The notes beneath the pieces are model-generated. The model saw only the letters and a program-made list of their open reading frames with translations. It searched no databases and was not told the DNA's origin. Made by a program: the position numbers and the translations under genes. From Perca fluviatilis (taxonomy: Eukaryota > Chordata > Actinopteri > Perciformes > Percidae): DNA of 64,000 bases. Below are positions 24,975 through 36,303 of this stretch, one piece after another. How positions within the stretch are numbered: the first letter of the stretch is position 1; each line of letters begins with the position of its first letter. Location: contig NC_053118.1 in assembly GCF_010015445.1 (NCBI RefSeq), forward strand, positions 12,181,937 through 12,245,936, written 5' to 3'.

Positions 24975-27580
24975 CACAGAGATGCGATGTTAACAAAGTT
25001 GCACTACTGTGGTTGAAAAATATAAACTGTAGTGAAAGAGAAAAATTGATTACATATGAGGAAATGATAAATTAATACATGAAGAGATGAGTTGTATCTA
25101 TTCTGTCATGTGTAGGTCAAAAGCATACACGTCAGCTTTGTATGTCTGTTCTTGAGATTGTGTGTGTAAAAAACTGTCCGGTACACAGAGACACTGAGTC
25201 TGACCCCTTTAGATATCTCTTTATATTATGCAAGACAGTAAAAGGACATAAGCAGAGGCAAAGTGAAGTTTCTTTAAGCTTTTGGTGTAAGACTATACTC
25301 GGTCCTGCATTATTTTATTCATTAAGGTAAAATTGGTCAGTACAAGTTTTCTTCATCAACTAGTGACTGCAGCTTATAAGCCAAGAACAGCGGTACTAAA
25401 GAACAAGGACCACACAATTTAGCATCTGAACTGACCGATTCTGACATTTCCAGGTACGTTTTTAAGCTGTTTGCTGTGCTATACAGCTGGGAAGCTAATT
25501 AACTATGTAGCCTGCAAACCGTAGCAGTGTGCTTCTTCCATGTAAGTTTGTTTCAGTGAATTAAATGCCTGACAAATCAAGTAACTTGACCACATTGATT
25601 AATTGACATAAGGTCTTGCTCACTGATTTGCAACCTTGGCCATAATATTCTACAGTAATACACCCAGAGATATGAATGGATAGCTACCTTTGTAGAAATG
25701 GAAGAGCTAAATCTCTGTCATCTTACAACATATACTATTGCTCAACTATAACGCTCAGCTACTTCAGAAACAGCGTTCAGGATAAAATGTGCACAGTCAT
25801 ATCAGTGATGATCATTTTCCAAATCTGTGCTCTCAGATGCAGACGGTTTTGGCCCAAACTCTTACAAAACGCATTAGACATAGGCTAGTATCACCACATG
25901 GGAGTTGTAAAGCTAACAGAACTTTATGTCATCCAGGTTGTGCAAAGTTCAAGACCCTGCAGTACAATCTGTCCTAGTGAACTGCAGCGTTGTAACATTG
26001 AAGTTTAAGGTAGGCAGGGTTAGAGTTTTGGGGTAAGGGGTGGTAGGGGTAGGAGTAGAGGTAGGCAGTGAAGTTGCAAAGCCCTAAGAAAAGTAGCAAC
26101 CAGCTGAGAGGGACAAGCCGCTATGATTCAGTCAGCTGCTAGAGACAGTTTGCCAGTAGGGAGCCATTAGCTAGCAGGCAACAGCGCTAAGCAGTGCTGT
26201 AATGTATTTGGCAGAGATAAAGCAGTGATTGCGTTGACTGCTTACGCACTGAAAGAAAAGCCTGGCGACTTCTGCTGTGCTGCTGCTCTACCCACATGTG
26301 CTATTCTCCTCTGCGTGGATGACTTCACTGAGAGACACAACACAACAGACACAGGAACAGAGGAAATGCAAAAGAGAGAGTTTGTAAAAGAGTTGATGAG
26401 GATTTTATATATCATGTACTGTGTAGTTTGGGAATTGTGGTAGGGGGAAAAAGAGGAAAATACAGTTTAAATGTCTTTAGCTGTAGGAACGGAACATCAG
26501 GCAGTGGCAAGTTGTGGTTGAGCCAATGAGAAATAACTATACTTAGTATGATTTGTGCACAGTGGCAGATGTCAGCACAGCTACCTATTTTAGATGCATG
26601 TCAGATTAAAAGCAAATCTAAAAAAACATTTTTTTTAAGGCTTTAGCATTGATGGATGGATGGATGCCATTAGGGCATCCACATCAGTACTTATATGGTC
26701 TAAGGTAAACCCTGCAGACCAGGAACCTAAAGCGGTGAAAGTAGTCCTGAATGATAATGAGAATTCACATAGCGTAAATCATTAATTTAGGTCCCCCCAA
26801 AAGGATAGATGAAAAATAGAGTGTTTTGGACTTCAGTGATATTTTATGGTAGTAAGTTAGCTATTGTTTGTCCACTGATATGTCCTTGTGGTAAGCTACT
26901 GTAAGTATAGTCATTTCTGCAACAATCTTCTATACATCATCCCACAGGGTGTTATTATTTCAGTTATATCTGGCTAGAATGCTATGCTTCATGAATTATG
27001 GGTGGTAAATTATTAGCATGCAAACTTACATTTTATGTCTTGCATCATTAAGGATATGGCTGTTGTTTACCATGAAAGGACCAAAACCCCCCCAAAAATT
27101 CCCTTTCCTGTCTATGGCACTATGAAAATGTAAATTTTTTACAACATGCCACTAATATATAGATTTATTCCATTTAATTCATTTTAAATAGGCTATGTTA
27201 TTTCCTAAAACAGCTGGACACTGTGGAATAATACTTGCTGTTCTAGTGAGTATTTCAGGAATAAAACACATCAGGCTTTGGCTATGCAGGCTATATTTGT
27301 TGGATTTTGACTTTTACCTATGTTGCCAGACTTATCCTTTAATGCTGTTGATAGATAATTTCAACTAATTTGCAGGAAATAGTAATGGCAATGAACACTT
27401 GGTAACATCAATGGAAAAAGCAATTTGGACCCCTGATCCTTTTTAAAACTCAAGCTCTGGGCTGCTGATCGTGTAAAGTTTCCATTATAGGTGCCAGCAA
27501 AGACAGCCAACATAGAGTAATTCACATCACCGTCAGTGATAACAATTGTAGTGGAATGTCCTTTTGACTTAAAGGAAAAT
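24975..27580. other. Intergenic DNA, no gene recognised
   Basis: AT-rich. Contains a G-rich plus-strand stretch (26008-26070) and a short (GGAT)n at 26650-26665. Confidence 0.5.
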
Positions 27581-27584
27581 AAAT

Positions 27585-27707
<123 letters not shown>

Positions 27708-27800
27708 AAGTTTACTTTTGCCCTGACAACCGTTCACCCTCTGACAATGGTGGATAAAGGACCTCTGTTCTCCTGCTCTTGATCCTCTGATTCAACACAG

Positions 27801-27801
<1 letters not shown>

Positions 27802-27866
<65 letters not shown>
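27802..27866. repeat. (AC)n microsatellite
   Basis: 65 bp of AC, inverted relative to the GT tract 98 bp upstream. Confidence 0.98.
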
Positions 27867-27867
<1 letters not shown>

Positions 27868-28152
27868 CTTCTAGCTACAACAAATAATCTCCAGTCAGCT
27901 ACTGTGATCACTGTGTCCCAAATGCATGTTTGCAAATGTTGGGCAGCATTTTTGTTCATGTCCATAAAGGTATGTCTCTTGGTTGCACACACGTATAACA
28001 CACATAAACACATTCAGTTTCCTCTTAAAGGGATAATTCACCGATTTAGCATTAAGCTTTGTATCAGTAGAAACCCGGTAGTATTTTTGAATGGCCGTGC
28101 TTCCCTCCCTCATGTCCCCCTGAGACGAGAGATCTCTGTATTGTGGGTCTGG

Positions 28153-28207
28153 AAAAAATCTTCAGATGACGGAAAGCGACGATTTTTGCGTCATCTGAAG
28201 ATTTTTT
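28153..28207. repeat. Perfect 18-bp inverted repeat with 19-base loop
   Basis: AAAAAATCTTCAGATGAC at 28153-28170 is the exact reverse complement of 28190-28207. Lies inside the TTAA-flanked element. Confidence 0.85.
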
Positions 28208-28544
28208 GCCCAGAGGCAATGGACTACAGCCAGTAGTAGGAGCTACTTCTGCATGTTTTCAACCCGCCCATAGGGGGTTGGACTGGTCTTTACACAAAGC
28301 TTACCGAAGAAAACCGAGTGTCAGCCATGTTGAAGCTTCACTAAACAGGCTCTCTCTTTTCATCAGCAAACCTTTACAACAGTTATGTGCATTCAAACTA
28401 CCGCACATGTGTACCACCGGGATACATTGATATCGTACAGATCGGACAATATTCAGGACACTATATTATAGAAGGAATACACACACCGCGAGCTTCGCCT
28501 GCTACGGAGACCAGCACCTCAGCCTGCGGTGTCGCCTGATGCCG

Positions 28545-29160
28545 CTAGCCGGTAAGGGGACATCCTCAGCGGTGAAACGCGAACGAGGGCTGGTGTATAA
28601 CCTAGCTAGGTGGAAAGCTAACGCTAGCCGGCCAACTGTTCCATCAATCCTGCTTGCAAGTGTACGCTCATTAGACAACAAACTGGACTACATCCAACTT
28701 CAACGAAACTCAGTTCAAAGACTGCTGTGTTTTTGTTGTTGTGGAAACATGGCTGAACAACAGTGTACCGGACTATCCAGCTACCAGGCCGGCTGCTCTG
28801 TTGCTTGGTAAGACTAGTGGAGGTGGGCTGTGTTAACACGGAGTGGTGTAGAAATGGGGTGATTTGTAGCCAACTAACTGCTAACTGCTGGTGGAGTTTG
28901 TGACTGTTAAATGCCTACCAATCTACATTCCACGCAAATTTACGACTGTGTTTATTAATCAGTGTTTACAGTCCACCAAGCGCTAATGCTAGTATGCGTT
29001 AGCTGAACTTTACGGAGCATATAATGTGTGTGCACGAAATGTATGTTGTTTCATATGTCGTTTTTATATATTTTAAATGCGTAACACCACTTGAGCCACG
29101 GTGAAACGTTGTTTCGTGTATATGGTTGAAATGACAATAAAACACACTTGAGTTGAGTTG
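28545..29160 (+). pseudogene. Internally deleted LINE: endonuclease start joined to a 3' tail
   Basis: A frame reading PSILLASVRSLDNKLDYIQLQR matches the start of the AP-type endonuclease of fish LINEs. After frameshifts, WCRNGVI and, further on, a TVKCLPIYIPRKFTTV-like stretch continue the same domain to about 28975. The reverse transcriptase is absent, and the sequence passes to ATGACAATAAAACACACTTG and a (TTGAG)n tail at 29130-29160, a typical LINE 3' end. Confidence 0.65.
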
Positions 29161-30063
29161 AATGCTGCCTCACTGTCTGTCTGTAAACGGTAGGCGTGGC
29201 TTGGGAGTGGACTCTAAAGCAGTGAAGCAAGTGCATTCTGGGATTTGGTGTCTATCATCCATATGAGCCAAAAACACATTTTCTGGTTTATCTCGGCCTA
29301 GAAGGCACCAATTTCTAAAATAATTTCACATTTCTACTACATAAGTGACCCAATTGAAAGATATATTCATCTTTCCAACGGTGAAATATCCCTTTAAGGG
29401 CTCTAGATCCAAATCTTGGACTGGCCAATTCTAGCAAAATTCAGATGAACTGACCAACCTTTGGACTGCACACTTTCTCACAAATTACTTATTTAAATGG
29501 TAGCATATTGTTTGAAAAGGTGTATCCATTATATGGTAGTACCCTAATACTGTAATAATTCAAACTTCTCCCAAAAATCTCTCTATGTTATTTCAGGGGA
29601 AATCCTCTGATACACAGAAAGTGATGTGTCATTATGTAAGCGGTGATGACCCCTGCTACTATCCAGAATAAAAGCAGCCATCTGAAGAAACTCAAATCAA
29701 GAGAAATCCAACAAAAGAAGAGGGATGTGGGGGCTTTGCAGGCAGCTCCCTCAGTAAAGTGCTCAGTCTCCTGGGAAGGGCAGAGGGTATAAAAACAAGA
29801 GCCATCAGGAGTTTCACTGAGGCAGTGGAAAGATCCTCAGAGGGTAAATGTTACTGGGACACAAGCCAGGGTTTGATCATCCCTGGAGGGGTTGGCTGGC
29901 TGGGTGAGGGTGTCTGATGTTGGAAGACCTGAAACACCCAATGGCCCCAGGTTACACTGGGGGCCATCACTGAGGATGTGTCCCAGTGGCTCCAAAGATG
30001 CACGTTTCAACCACACTTCCATCAAATATATACATTAAAATAAAAACTCCAAGACCAGCAAAT

Positions 30064-31362
30064 ATAAACAATAGTCGTTTTTATTTGGCACAACACAAAA
30101 GTGCTTTACGATAACACTGCCAATGACTAGTTTGGCATGAAAACATCCTCATGGTTCCATTGTTGGTCTCATTAATTAAACCTTGGAATAAAACCTCTCC
30201 TTAAAAGTATATAAAAATGATACTCAGTTTTTCTTTTGTTATTGCTCAGTCAGGCCCCTCACAACGAAAACATATCATTTGCAGCTTATTACATTTTTGT
30301 GCAAATCGTTTGGATGAAGTTTTCAGTCTGCTTTGGCTTTATTGTCCGTTGTATTAAAATCTGAACATAGGTTAGTGTTTCAACATGGCAAAAAATGTGA
30401 AGCCTAGAAATTACGTCCACATGTTTTATATACATATTTATTAAAAATGATTTCTAAACATATTTATTGTTTTTGCAGTGTGGACATAGAACCTTAGGGG
30501 TCTTAAATGTACATGGAGGATATCTTACTTATTACAAAATACTATAAACCACAGAATTATCCTACATAAATATGCTGGTTGTCTACTTAAGTACAAAAAC
30601 ACAGGTTCATCACCTCTCTTCAAATCAATAACTTATAAGTTGCATTTTTATTGTTGTTATTGCAGACAAACCCCCCAGTTCGTAATTTCACATTGTTTGG
30701 TCAGATAGTCAATGTCAGAACAGTTGAAAGCACAACAAACACATTTTTCTATTTTCCATTTTTCTTATAAAAACATGATGGTAGCTAAGCAAAAATAGAA
30801 TAAAAAAATGTCTATATATAAAATGCATTGAAATACAAAGTAATAAGAAGTAAACGGCTACAGCAAAGGGCCGACAAGGCAGAGAAATCCAGCTTTGACT
30901 TAATAAAGAACTGTGTATAAAAAAGGACACTTTTATATTTAATACCACAAACAGATCATACATTACTTGAGACCTTCAGCATGCATCAGTCTTTGGATGG
31001 CATCCTAATGCCTTGATGCAATGCAAAGAGAACCACTGAGGTATTTCATTTTGATTACGTCAAGCATCGTGCTGGATGACGGGAGAGACATAAAAGTGCA
31101 TAAGAATTAAACTCATGTCTGCTCCTGGTCTTTAGCAAACACTGGACTCATTTCATTCCAAAATTCTGTTCCCTTCAATCAAGTTATTCACATTCCTGTT
31201 TTCAGGTAGTACTTTTCTCCCATTTGGTGCATTAATGTATTCTTCACACATTTTCTTTTTGCCTTGCAGTTCACTCAACACAATGCAAGGAACCAGAGGG
31301 TTGTAGCTATCCTCAATACAGTATGTGGAGAAAGGAAGAGAGCAAGGACACATGGAAGGCAA
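30064..31362 (-). other. Possible terminal exon or 3' UTR of an unassigned minus-strand transcript
   Basis: Low-repeat, AT-rich block. At its left end the minus strand reads GTGCCAAATAAAAACGAC followed by T/G-rich DNA, a good poly(A) site (signal about 30078-30083). At its right end a frame of 60-70 residues (31153-31362) follows pyrimidine-rich DNA with a possible acceptor near 31336. The peptide is not recognised. It may instead be a very distal has2 3' UTR. Confidence 0.25.
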
Positions 31363-32628
31363 AAATCACATAATCTTTGGATTGGAACATGTCCACCAAA
31401 ATAAGTGTTAAAACCATTTCGTAACATAAACTTATCATTTATATAAAAAAGAAAAGAAAAACAAAAGTCATTGTTTCTGTAAAAAGAAAACAGTCACAGC
31501 AGCAATGATACACCATTTCTCTTCTGGTCACATGTTTACCTGGTCACCTGATCAGGTGGAGATTATATCTACCAATCAGTAATCAGTTTGAGATTCTTCA
31601 CTTTGTAAACATTGAGAAAAATACTGCAATCACGTCATATGGGAATAACAACAAGACATTCGAACATCGTAGATTTTGCAGCCTCTTACTGTAATAGCGT
31701 GACTGGATACTTCTATGGATGTTGCAACTTTTCACGTTTAACAGACATGCACCACAGTGACTGATGTATTTTCTTTAAACAGCAAATCAAAAAGTGTAAT
31801 GTCAAGCACAAACACAACCTGCATCTAATAGCAGTGAATTGAAATGTAGGAGTTGCAATTATGAATTGACTGATACATAAAAAAATGTCTTCTGTAGACA
31901 CAGATAACTACATTTATAATGTGTGAACTCTATGAGGAAGTTTCTTTCCCATATGACATGAGTGCAACAAAAGAAAGAGAGCAGCTTTTCATTTTAAAGC
32001 CCTTTCCGTGCCCTTTCACTCTTATTACATTGAAACTGTAGCTCTTCTTTTCTTAACAACAGTTCTTAACAACTTGTACTTAGATGACAGAATAGGGCGA
32101 TGTCTCCTAAAACGACATACAGTATATGACCGTTCCATAGGGTTAGAAAAACATCAGGAATTAGCTTAAAATGATTTGCGTGAAAACTATTACTATTACT
32201 TCCGTGACTACATCACGGAAGTTACTAAATTACGGACTTAAGTTTTTAAAGTTCATGACAGTTGACTTTTGGTTTTCCTGTGTTTTCATTGACCCATCCA
32301 CCACACCAAACTGCCTCCTTATGCCGACTTTTACTTTGTCACCTTATTGCCACTAGGGGTCGCCTTCTAAGAACAAACGTAAATATAGGTTGTTATAGGC
32401 TGCTAGCGAAACAGACCTATACGGTTGTTTACTGTGTGAGGACGGTCTGTTCTAAAACATTACACCAATGCATTGCCCCCAGAGCTACAGTAAGAACTTT
32501 GAAGTTGTGGTATTACATCTTTAAACAGATATAACTTCAGTATAACTTCTTGTTGAAGCCACACAGACCATCCAGCATAGAGATAAGCCCCACCAGATGT
32601 AATTAGTAGCGCTCCACCTCCCGCACAA
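31363..32628. other. AT-rich DNA then repeat flank, no gene recognised
   Basis: Up to about 32160 it resembles UTR or unique intergenic sequence. 32300-32628 looks like part of the GC-richer repeat interrupted by the hAT element. Confidence 0.35.
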
Positions 32629-32636
32629 GTTCTGGC

Positions 32637-33681
32637 TAGTGTTAATTTCGTCAGACGAGACAAGACTAAATATGTTCGTGTACGACCTTTTTTTCCATGA
32701 CTAAGACGAGACGATGACGAGACTGCGCCAATGTCCAAAAACTCTGACTAAGACTAAATTAACATGCATTATTGTTGAAGAAAAAAGACGAGACTAAAAT
32801 GTTTTGCATAAAATAAAAACTAAGATAAAATCCCTCTTCATTTTCGTCTACAATCGTCTCTACTTTTTCATCATGAGATAGAATATTCAGCTGTTACTGA
32901 GACCCGGTGCCGACAGGTGCCCTAACTACCGTTATCTACCGGACCGAATAGCCTGCGCTTCTCTCCGATGCTCCTAAACGGACGTTAGAGTCAACCGAAA
33001 CATCGCTGCATGGGGCGCTAGTTAACACTACACTTGGCAGCAGCTAACGTTAGCCTACCGTTAGCCAGCAGTTGGATTTAACCATGGATTTAACACAGTT
33101 AAAATGCTGACAGCTAGCTAAACGGTGTAAAGGTTTGTCTCTATTTCCAACACGAGACGTACGACAGTCTGCAGCTGCCGTTGTCTGAAAAACAACACAT
33201 GTTGCGTTCACTTGAAATACGCCTCGCCAGTTTCGTGCTGCATTTATTTTATTGTAAAATATCCTTTCCCCATGCAGTGGTTGTTTTTGTCGTTTACTGG
33301 TGAAATAAGGAAGAGGCTCAATATTTATATAACTTCATAGCATTTATTTATTTTTATAACTATTTGACTGAAATGGTTATCAGAAATAATTTATTTAAAA
33401 AAAGACTAAAATGTTTTGACTAAAACTTGACTAAAATGGCGAGACTTTTAGTCGACTAAAACTTGACTAAGATACCTTGAGTTCTCTTTTGACTAAAACT
33501 AGACTAAAATGACGAGGCTTTTAGTCGACTAAAACTTGACTAAGATACTTTGAGTTCTCTTTTGACTAAAACTAGACTAAAATGACGAGACTTTTAGTCG
33601 ACTAAAACTTGACTAACAAAAATGTGTGGCACAAGACTAAGACTAAGACTAAATTAAAAATAGGTGACAAAATTAACACTA
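32637..33681. mobile_element. hAT-type non-autonomous element, 1,045 bp, 8-bp target duplication
   Basis: Starts TAGTGTTAATTTCGTCA and ends TGACAAAATTAACACTA. Flanked by GTTCTGGC at 32629-32636 and 33682-33689. It contains many GACTAAAA/GACGAG words and a tandem array near its right end. No transposase frame. Confidence 0.9.
33414..33617. repeat. 73-bp tandem repeat, about 2.8 copies, inside the hAT element
   Basis: Unit begins GACTAAAATGRCGAG and contains TTTTAGTCGACTAAAACTTG and TTGAGTTCTCTTTTGAC. Copies differ by only a few bases. Confidence 0.85.
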
Positions 33682-34170
33682 GTTCTGGCTCCCTCCCCCA
33701 CAGAGAGGTGACATTTCACGTCCCAAGAGCCAGCCTCTGCCGCCCGAGTCTGGTCCGTCAAGGCCCCCTGTCCTTCACTGCCACCCGTGTGGCAGCGCAC
33801 CCGCCCCCAGCGGTTCCTCCCACAGGTGGTGGGCCCATGGGATGGAGAGGGAGGTGCCACGTTGCTTTTTCGGGCTGTGCCCGACCGGGCTCCGTGAAAA
33901 ACCCTGCCACCAGGCGCACGCTGACGAGCCCTCCATCTGGGTCTGGCTCCAGACGGGGGCCCCGGGCTTCCTCCGGGCAGGGTAACTTCACCTCTTCCCC
34001 GATGACTCATAGGGGTTTATGAACCATTCTTTGTCTGACCCCTCACCTGAAACCACTTTGCCAAGGGAGACCCTACCAGGAGCACCAAGCTCCAGACAAC
34101 ACAGCCCTCAGATTCACAGGGACACACAAACCTCTCCACCACGATAAGGTGATGGTTCTCGGAGAGGTCT
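33682..34170. mobile_element. GC-rich retroelement-like 3' segment
   Basis: Much higher GC than its surroundings. Continues the sequence left of the hAT element (GCTCCACCTCCCGCACAA-GTTCTGGC). Holds long but meaningless frames on both strands and ends CACGATAAGGTGATGGTTCTC. I remember this as a common fish LINE-like untranslated end but cannot name the family. Confidence 0.5.
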
Positions 34171-35373
34171 GGAGACAGTAACTTTTTTTTCAATAATTGA
34201 TTATTAACTCAGAATCGAGCATCGAATCGTTCTAGAGAGAATACATTTTTTTTCCCCACCCCTACTCACTAGATAGGCAGTAGCCTCTCTTTTAGAGTTA
34301 ACAATGTAATCCTTGACAGTGGAGACAGTCTGGCACAGCAGGGCACTGGTGGTTTCAGTTTGACTTTAACTTGAAGCTATGTGGTGTTGTTCCTAGTCAG
34401 GGTGTACAAACATTTCGTGGAGAAACAATGACGCTCTGGAGGTAAAATCTTATATCTTACTGGTCAAGTTAAACCCCAATGGATGGCGATAAAATCTACA
34501 GTTTCTTTGGCTAAGTTGCAAATGTTAAACTGAAGCCCAGTGAAAATGACATGGGTCACCCTGGAATTCCACCAGGTACAGATGCGTCGCATTCTGACTG
34601 CGCTTTGGTTTTGTTCAATCTTCGGCCGTGCGTTATACCACATCTCAGAAGCAGTGCGTTTTGCCTGCCTGACTCGCAGATTCGATTGTTTTGGTCATTT
34701 TTCCTGGAAGTACCATTTAGTCATGTTATGAACGACATGGATCAAAGATTTGTGGTTGTGTTTTAGTTGTTAAAATAGTGTGGTGATGTGATATACGATG
34801 TGGAGTCTTTACAGGGTGTTTATTTAGAAAATTGACCAAATGCTTTCCACTTCCTGCACGGCCTGTTGAACGCCTTGCGGTTCTGTCAATAATAGACCTG
34901 CCGCGTATTTTAAGCAGATCAGAGCGGAGAGCCATTCTTGGATGCTTCTGGGATGGTGGAATTACAAGCATTGGCTTGAGTGGCCGCAATTGCTGCCGTC
35001 GGCCGTGGGGCCACCGGAACACAGCGCAGATGCACCTGGCAGAATTCAGGGGTAAGAGGTAGCAAATATTACAAAGCCTAGAAAGCCTAGAAAGCCTAGA
35101 AATCTAGGTAAGCTACTTTGCTAGCATGCTGTTCCAAGGTCATTAATGCTATGGTAAATGAATGAACATGAAAAACAGCCAGTGTCATATATATTATTAT
35201 ACATTTTTCCATTCAAGTTTGAAAAAAAACATGGTTATTTGCCAATTTTGGTTGAACTTAAACCAATTTTGCCTCCAGAGTTGCTCCGCATCTGAAAAAC
35301 CTTTGTATTACAACATCATAGATATGAGCGAAAGAGAGTCAAAGAGAGATCAGTGGAAAATGATGACTGTCAG
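34171..35373 (-). other. has2 3' UTR and downstream flank
   Basis: No coding frame of interest. The part next to the stop is AT-rich. 34840-35060 is GC-richer and looks like a dispersed repeat rather than conserved UTR. A 9-bp unit (AAAGCCTAG) is repeated three times near 35073-35100. Confidence 0.4.
34819..34824 (-). terminator. Nearest AATAAA poly(A) signal downstream of has2
   Basis: First canonical AATAAA (TTTATT on the plus strand) after the has2 stop, giving a 3' UTR of about 550 bases. HAS2 messages often have longer 3' UTRs, so more distal signals, for example near 30077, could also be used. Confidence 0.35.
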
Positions 35374-36303
35374 TCATACATCCAGCACCATATCATAGTC
35401 TGTTTCCTTCTTCCTCTTCCCACACTTATTTATGAGCACTGTATACAACGTCAACAGTATGACCCAGTAACTGGCATACACGACTGCTCCTACGACCAGA
35501 ACAATCTTCTCTGATTCAGGAAAGGGTTTTCTAGTCTGCAGGACAACTGTGTAGATAATCCCAATGAAGAGGATGGTGAACCAAACTGATATAGGAATCA
35601 GACCAATGAAGTTTGTCACTACCGTTTTCCTCCCAGAGGTCCCCCATCCAGACTTGTTGATTGTTGCTATTGCAAACATTTTGGCTGGCAACAGGCTTGA
35701 CATGTACAGTACAGAGTAGAACGACATGAACACCATGACAATGTTACCTCTGAGGCAGCTGGCAAACGAGGCCTTGATCAGCGCCACTGCCTGCACAATG
35801 AGCAGAAACAACAGAATATTCCAGAGCCTTCCTTGGTAGAAGAGTTGGATTGCAGTGGCAATGAGGAAAAACGGGAAGAAACCCGTGATCACAGCCTCAT
35901 AAGTCATCCATAGATGGTGTTTGTGGAACCACATTGAGTTGTATAGCCATTCTCTGAAATATGACTTACTCCATCGAGTCTGTTGATTGAGCCACCGCAG
36001 GTATGTGATCGGCGTCTCGGTGAGACACTTTGATCGAGCAGTATATTTGGTTGCATACCCAAGGCTTAGAACTCTGTTTGTGAGATGGCGGTCATCTCCA
36101 AAACTGCAGTGGGATCCCATGAAAGTCTGATTGTACCAGTCCTCAAGGAACTCGTGTAGGAGCGAATTCCGGTACATTCCTAAAGGCCCACTGATGCACT
36201 GCACGCAACCAAAGTAGGACTGGCAAGCCCGCTCAATGTTGAAGGCCATCCAGTACCGAACACTGCTCAGGAAGGAGACCCACGACTCGTACTTGTTTAG
36301 GAT
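35374..36303 (-). CDS. has2: has2 exon 4 (last coding exon, residues 244-552)
   Basis: 930 bp including the stop TGA at 35374-35376. It starts ILNKYESW directly after the acceptor TAG (36304-36306), upstream of the first methionine in the frame. It contains GDDRHL, the QXXRW product-translocation motif and all C-terminal membrane helices, and it ends with the conserved MVLDV tail. The intron between exons 3 and 4 is only 140 bp. Confidence 0.96.
   Translation of the reverse strand: MLNKYESWVSFLSSVRYWMAFNIERACQSYFGCVQCISGPLGMYRNSLLHEFLEDWYNQTFMGSHCSFGDDRHLTNRVLSLGYATKYTARSKCLTETPITYLRWLNQQTRWSKSYFREWLYNSMWFHKHHLWMTYEAVITGFFPFFLIATAIQLFYQGRLWNILLFLLIVQAVALIKASFASCLRGNIVMVFMSFYSVLYMSSLLPAKMFAIATINKSGWGTSGRKTVVTNFIGLIPISVWFTILFIGIIYTVVLQTRKPFPESEKIVLVVGAVVYASYWVILLTLYTVLINKCGKRKKETDYDMVLDV

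Larger units (their letters stand above)
28029..29393. mobile_element. TTAA-flanked non-autonomous element carrying LINE sequence
   Basis: Ends AGGGATAATTCACCG and CGGTGAAATATCCCT match as inverted repeats (14 of 15) and are flanked by TTAA at 28025-28028 and 29394-29397, a target used by piggyBac and Kolobok elements. The interior holds an 18-bp hairpin and an internally deleted LINE (28545-29160). Confidence 0.65.

Noticed and set aside
31153..31362. A 69-residue frame with a C-x12-C pattern and GKKKMC, first thought chemokine-like
   Set aside because: Cysteine spacing and the lack of an N-terminal CC or CXC exon nearby do not fit a chemokine.
33609..34022. Frames of 77-137 residues on both strands
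   Set aside because: They lie in a GC-rich retroelement-like repeat where stops are rare; both strands are open and no family is recognised.
34726..35062. Overlapping frames of 76-98 residues next to the has2 stop
   Set aside because: GC-rich repeat-like sequence open on both strands, without start context or homologue.
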